This document shows, one piece after another, positions 6,748 to 10,135 of a DNA stretch of 10,135 nucleotides; positions within the stretch are counted from its first letter, which is position 1, and every line of letters begins with the position of its first letter. Source of the DNA: Planctomycetaceae bacterium (GTDB lineage Bacteria > Planctomycetota > Planctomycetia > Planctomycetales > Planctomycetaceae). Where the stretch lies: assembly GCA_029259875.1 (NCBI GenBank), contig JAJDEK010000156.1, positions 1 through 10,135 on the forward strand, in the 5' to 3' direction. A program made the translations under genes and the position numbers. Under the pieces are notes generated by a model that saw only the letters and a program-made list of their open reading frames with translations, was not told the DNA's origin and searched no databases.

Positions 6748-9726
6748 CTAACTATTACTGGCACTTGTTTGCCGTTCACTTTGCTGAGTCGCACGTGCTG
6801 TTGGGCTTCCAGGACGATTCATCAGCCAGACCAATACAGGGCTGGCGATAAAAATAGAACTATAAGTTCCAACAATCACACCCAGAACCAGACAGTAAGC
6901 AAAACCATGAATTCCTTCACCACCTATGGCGTACAAAATCAAGACGACGATTAAGGTTGTGATTGATGTGAGTAAGGTTCGTGACATTGTTTGATTTAAA
7001 CTTGTATTCACCATCGTAGTGGTAAGAGCAGGGTTCTTGCCACGTACTTCTCGAATACGGTCGAAGACCACAATTGTATCATTCAACGAATAACCAACAA
7101 TCGTCAGGAATGCCGCAATCATAGGCAGGTTGATTTTAAAATCATTCAAGCCCATCAAAAGTCCCAATTGAGTATGACTCAGATAAGCTCCCAAAGCCAC
7201 TAAGCCTAAGACGACAAGTACATCGTGGATTAACGCAACCACAGCCGCGAGACCGAATGTGATTCGTTGGAATCGAAACCAGATATACGCCACAATCGCG
7301 ATCAAACTAATCAACATCGCCATGATCGCAGATTCCTGCATCTCACTTGCGACAGAGCTGTCGAAGCTGTTAACTTCATCCAGAATCGCTGTGGTTGCCA
7401 TTACATCTTGCATCGCAACTAAAGCCGTTTTTAAGTCATCAACTAACAAATCCGGACCGGCCTGAGCCATCACTTTTTTAAAGCGATTCGATTCGGCAGT
7501 TGTGTCACCTTCTTTCGCATCGGAAGAGACCCCACTCAACTGAATGTCGGGAATACGCTCATACTTTTCAGAACCATCTGTATTCTCGATCGATGCAATG
7601 GCTTCTTTCAAGTAAGTATCGACAGTGGAAGTTTTTAGATCGCCACTAAAACTAAGTTCGACTTCTGCCCCCGCCGGAGAATTCTCGCTACCTTCGAGCT
7701 TCTTGATTTCTCCAAAATCCATAGTCACTTTTCGTAACTTTTGAGCAGTACCTTCAAATGCCTTATCTAACTTAGTTCTAATAGAGTCAGTTGCTTTGAT
7801 GTTCTCATCTCCCGTGTCAGCGTCGTTCAATGTCGTGCGTAAACGGAAATAACGTCCATCAGAACCGGGATCGTTTGATAGCTGTAATTGTTCAAGTGTT
7901 AAACTGTTTCCAAACTCTTTTTGTAATAAACCTCGTATCGCATCAATTTCCTGTTTATCTTCAAACTCGAACGTCACCATCGTCCCGCCAGTAAAATCAA
8001 TATCAAAATTCTCTTTACCACGCGTGAATACAACGACCATTCCGATCAAAATCAACACGACTGAGAAAAAAGCGGCGATCTTTTTCTTGTTGATGAAGTC
8101 AATGTTTGTACTCCCAACAATGCTCATCATCTTCAGATCGCTGATCCATCGCTTACGTTCAAAAACATCAAAGATGAGTCGACCGACATATAAAGCAGTA
8201 AACATACTCATCACAATTCCGATGAATAATGTGACTGCGAAACCTCGGACCTGGTCAGTTCCGATAATGTATAACACGACTGCTACAATCAGAGTGGTTA
8301 AGTTAGCATCGATAATTGTAGTAAAAGCACGCGCGAAACCATTATTAATCGCCATTCTCAAACTTGAACCGCGTGCTTTCTCTTCCCGAATTCGTTCGAA
8401 AATCAACACGTTGGCGTCAACGGCCATACCAATTGTTAAGACGAGGCCTGCCAGCCCGGGCAGGGTAAATGTCGCATCGATAAACGACATGCACCCCATC
8501 ACCAGTAACAAGTTCAAAGTTAAGCAGATATTGGCTACCACACCAGCAAATCGATAGTAAATCAGCATGAACACAATGACGGCAAACGCAGCAATAATAA
8601 TTGCCTGTTTTCCCTTTTCCTGAACATCACTTCCCAGGAGAGGACTAATTGAAAACTCTGAGACAGGTTCTGGTTTTAAAGGAACTTCCAATGCCCCCGC
8701 ATTTAAAACGTTTAACAGGGAAGAAATTTCTTTCTGTGTAAAGCGACCTGTAATTTGTCCTTCAGAACCGATCGTAGTAATTAAACGTGGTGCAGACTGA
8801 ACTTTTCCATCCAATAACACAGCTAAATGCCGATGAAATCCATCCTTACTAGGACGATTTTTCGATGTTAACTGGCTAAAAAGAGTCCCTCCTCGCGCAT
8901 TAAATGTAAAAGAGACTGCGGGAGAACCATTTTGATCGGTTGACTGCCGCGCACGTACCAAATACTTTCCTGTAACACGTCTTTCTTCATTCGGCTCGAT
9001 AATGACCAAAACTTCTTCGCCTTGAGTCCCGTCTTCTCGCGTAATGGGACGGGACACCATCTGGTCTTCTGTATATGAATCATCCCCATTGACCTCACGC
9101 CAACTGGCAATCACGCGTCCTTCGCCATCCCGAAGATCTTTACCAGGACTCTCTGATGCGCGAGCTACAATAGAAGCATTATCGCGCCGATTCGCCACAA
9201 TATCAAATTCGAGACTTCCCAAACGTGTAATGAGTGATTTAATCCGTTGAACATCTTCGGTATCTGCTCCGGGAACAATGACTTCGATCCGGTTTTGCCC
9301 GACCTTGCGGACTGTCACTTCTTCCGTACCGGAAGGATTGATTCGACGTCCAATGGCTCCCACCATTTGATCCATTACATCATTCGAAAGTTCTTTTTCG
9401 CTTCCGGCTTCGTCGACTTCGAACACCATATTCGAACCACCGGCGAGATCAATTCCAAGCCGAATCGCGTTTCGCCAATCGTTACCATTGGCAATCTGCC
9501 AAATGAAGGGAGTGGCAGCAATCACAGCTGCAAAGAGTACCAGACCAATTTTCCGCGAGAATTCCTTCATTTTGAGAGCACGTGCGATGATGACTCCCAA
9601 GATGAATGGTAAAACAAATACGACAAAAATAACGAGTAAGATATACCCACCAGATACTTTTGATGTCGCATTTCCAGTTGCTTCCGCAGCAATTAATCCT
9701 GCTGAGTGGAAATCAATCCCTGTCAT
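6748..9726 (-). CDS. secDF: Fused protein-export membrane protein SecDF
   Basis: SecDF is a proton-driven accessory of the SecYEG translocon that pulls exported proteins across the inner membrane. This 992-residue protein joins SecD (about 1-540) to SecF (about 541-970). The SecD part has a canonical first membrane segment at 60-77, the GIDLAGGSNMVFEV motif at 91-104, a long exported domain to about 370, the segment GALEVPLKPEPV, and membrane segments through 515 that include GMAVDANVLIFERIREE with D437. The SecF part has a membrane segment at 549-567, FDIDFTGG at 574-581, an enlarged exported domain to about 795, and VGYSLNDTIVVFDRIRE with D883. R916 aligns with the conserved transport arginine. 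D437, D883 and R916 match the residues needed for proton-driven function in T. thermophilus SecDF (D340, D637, R671). An additional hydrophobic stretch at 28-48 precedes the usual first segment, and the tail after 970 is rich in Ser, Thr and Gln. A GGGA lies eight bases before the ATG. It sits 123 bases after yajC on the same strand. Confidence 0.96.
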   Translation of the reverse strand: MTGIDFHSAGLIAAEATGNATSKVSGGYILLVIFVVFVLPFILGVIIARALKMKEFSRKIGLVLFAAVIAATPFIWQIANGNDWRNAIRLGIDLAGGSNMVFEVDEAGSEKELSNDVMDQMVGAIGRRINPSGTEEVTVRKVGQNRIEVIVPGADTEDVQRIKSLITRLGSLEFDIVANRRDNASIVARASESPGKDLRDGEGRVIASWREVNGDDSYTEDQMVSRPITREDGTQGEEVLVIIEPNEERRVTGKYLVRARQSTDQNGSPAVSFTFNARGGTLFSQLTSKNRPSKDGFHRHLAVLLDGKVQSAPRLITTIGSEGQITGRFTQKEISSLLNVLNAGALEVPLKPEPVSEFSISPLLGSDVQEKGKQAIIIAAFAVIVFMLIYYRFAGVVANICLTLNLLLVMGCMSFIDATFTLPGLAGLVLTIGMAVDANVLIFERIREEKARGSSLRMAINNGFARAFTTIIDANLTTLIVAVVLYIIGTDQVRGFAVTLFIGIVMSMFTALYVGRLIFDVFERKRWISDLKMMSIVGSTNIDFINKKKIAAFFSVVLILIGMVVVFTRGKENFDIDFTGGTMVTFEFEDKQEIDAIRGLLQKEFGNSLTLEQLQLSNDPGSDGRYFRLRTTLNDADTGDENIKATDSIRTKLDKAFEGTAQKLRKVTMDFGEIKKLEGSENSPAGAEVELSFSGDLKTSTVDTYLKEAIASIENTDGSEKYERIPDIQLSGVSSDAKEGDTTAESNRFKKVMAQAGPDLLVDDLKTALVAMQDVMATTAILDEVNSFDSSVASEMQESAIMAMLISLIAIVAYIWFRFQRITFGLAAVVALIHDVLVVLGLVALGAYLSHTQLGLLMGLNDFKINLPMIAAFLTIVGYSLNDTIVVFDRIREVRGKNPALTTTMVNTSLNQTMSRTLLTSITTLIVVLILYAIGGEGIHGFAYCLVLGVIVGTYSSIFIASPVLVWLMNRPGSPTARATQQSERQTSASNS

Positions 9727-9763
9727 TCAATTAGTCCCAAAACTATGCTATTTTTTTGTATAG

Positions 9764-9778
9764 GCCGATTCACTCGGC
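9764..9778. repeat. Small hairpin in the yajC-secDF gap
   Basis: GCCGA (9764-9768) and TCGGC (9774-9778) form a five-pair, GC-rich stem around a five-base loop. On the transcribed - strand it is followed by an A-rich stretch rather than a T-run, so it is not a standard terminator. It could mark mRNA processing or modulate translation of secDF, or be chance. The rest of this 123-base gap holds nothing I recognise. Confidence 0.3.
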
Positions 9779-9849
9779 AATGAAGGTTTAAACTGACACC
9801 TACTGTGCCAGACACTAAATCTCAAAGAGTTTTATACGATGCTGTGAAG

Positions 9850-10135
9850 CTATTTTGAATCTTTTGTTTCTTCTTCATAGAGCCCTTGAATTGCACTGCG
9901 ACGGACTTTCAGACGAGAATTATCATCAATTTTTAATACCACTTCCTGTTCTTTGTCAGCAATGCTGGCGATCGTTCCAATAATTCCACCAATAGTGACA
10001 ACACGATCATTCTTCTTCAATACGTTTAATGCCTTCTCGCGGCGGGCTCGTTCTTTTTGCTGAGGACGAAACATTATCAAGTAAAAGAAAATCACAATTG
10101 CGACTATGGGTAAAAATTGAAGGATCTGAGAAGGA
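9850..10135 (-). CDS. yajC: Preprotein translocase subunit YajC, 5'-truncated by window edge
   Basis: YajC is a small single-pass inner-membrane protein that associates with SecDF and the Sec translocon. The frame is open to the right-hand edge of the window, so the true start lies outside. A GTG at 10093-10095 is internal to the membrane segment and is not the start. About 95 codons are visible. They show a hydrophobic segment (ILQFLPIVAIVIFFYLIMF), the hallmark FRPQQKERARREK just after it on the cytoplasmic side, and the small beta-rich domain NDRVVTIGGIIGTIASI with a later EVVLKIDDNSRLKVRRSAI. The C-terminus ends in a charged EEETKDSK tail. The visible length suits a nearly complete protein. 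It lies directly upstream of secDF on the same strand, the usual arrangement, so the two are probably co-transcribed. Confidence 0.94.
   Translation of the reverse strand, partial: PSQILQFLPIVAIVIFFYLIMFRPQQKERARREKALNVLKKNDRVVTIGGIIGTIASIADKEQEVVLKIDDNSRLKVRRSAIQGLYEEETKDSK

Noticed and set aside
8024..8557. 177-codon open frame on the + strand inside secDF
   Set aside because: It is antisense to the membrane-segment-rich core of secDF, has low-complexity composition (rich in T, I, K, R) and matches no family. Such frames arise opposite hydrophobic coding sequence.

Overview
The window reads as an ordinary bacterial chromosomal segment of housekeeping genes with moderate to low GC by eye. 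The long fused SecDF beside yajC, the large insertions in its exported domains, the solitary full-length genes and the mixed gene orientation suggest a member of the Planctomycetota, possibly Gimesia-like. This assignment is an inference from gene style and was not tested by any search.

Layout. Positions 1-1929 (+) hold the 3' part of a UvrD/Rep/PcrA-type DNA helicase whose start lies upstream of the window. It converges, with only 20 bases between stop codons, on a ClC-type anion channel or transporter with two C-terminal CBS domains (1950-3818, -). A 215-base divergent gap (3819-4033) follows and contains a short stretch that reads like one blade of an SMP-30/NHL beta-propeller protein, probably a gene relic. 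Next come tsaB (4034-4762, +), a 264-base gap with a perfect inverted repeat and a consensus -10 box, a small unrecognised protein with a C-terminal half like the ribosomal L7/L12 C-terminal domain (5027-5350, +), and a dihydroorotase (start set at 5413, ends 6639, +). A strong, probably bidirectional terminator separates this from the convergent secDF gene (6748-9726, -), which is preceded by the 3' part of yajC (9850 to the window end, -).

How the genes work together. yajC and secDF are partners in Sec protein export and are probably one transcription unit read leftward. The small L7/L12-like protein and dihydroorotase lie in the same direction 62 bases apart and may be co-transcribed. TsaB (tRNA t6A modification), dihydroorotase (pyrimidine synthesis), the helicase (DNA repair or replication restart) and the ClC protein (anion transport) have no evident shared pathway.

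I saw no mobile element, CRISPR array, tRNA, rRNA, toxin-antitoxin or defence system, and no convincing new multi-gene system. The observations worth a second look are the beta-propeller relic, the small L7/L12-like protein, the ClC ion-pathway substitutions, the extra N-terminal membrane segment of SecDF, and the inverted repeat upstream of the small gene.
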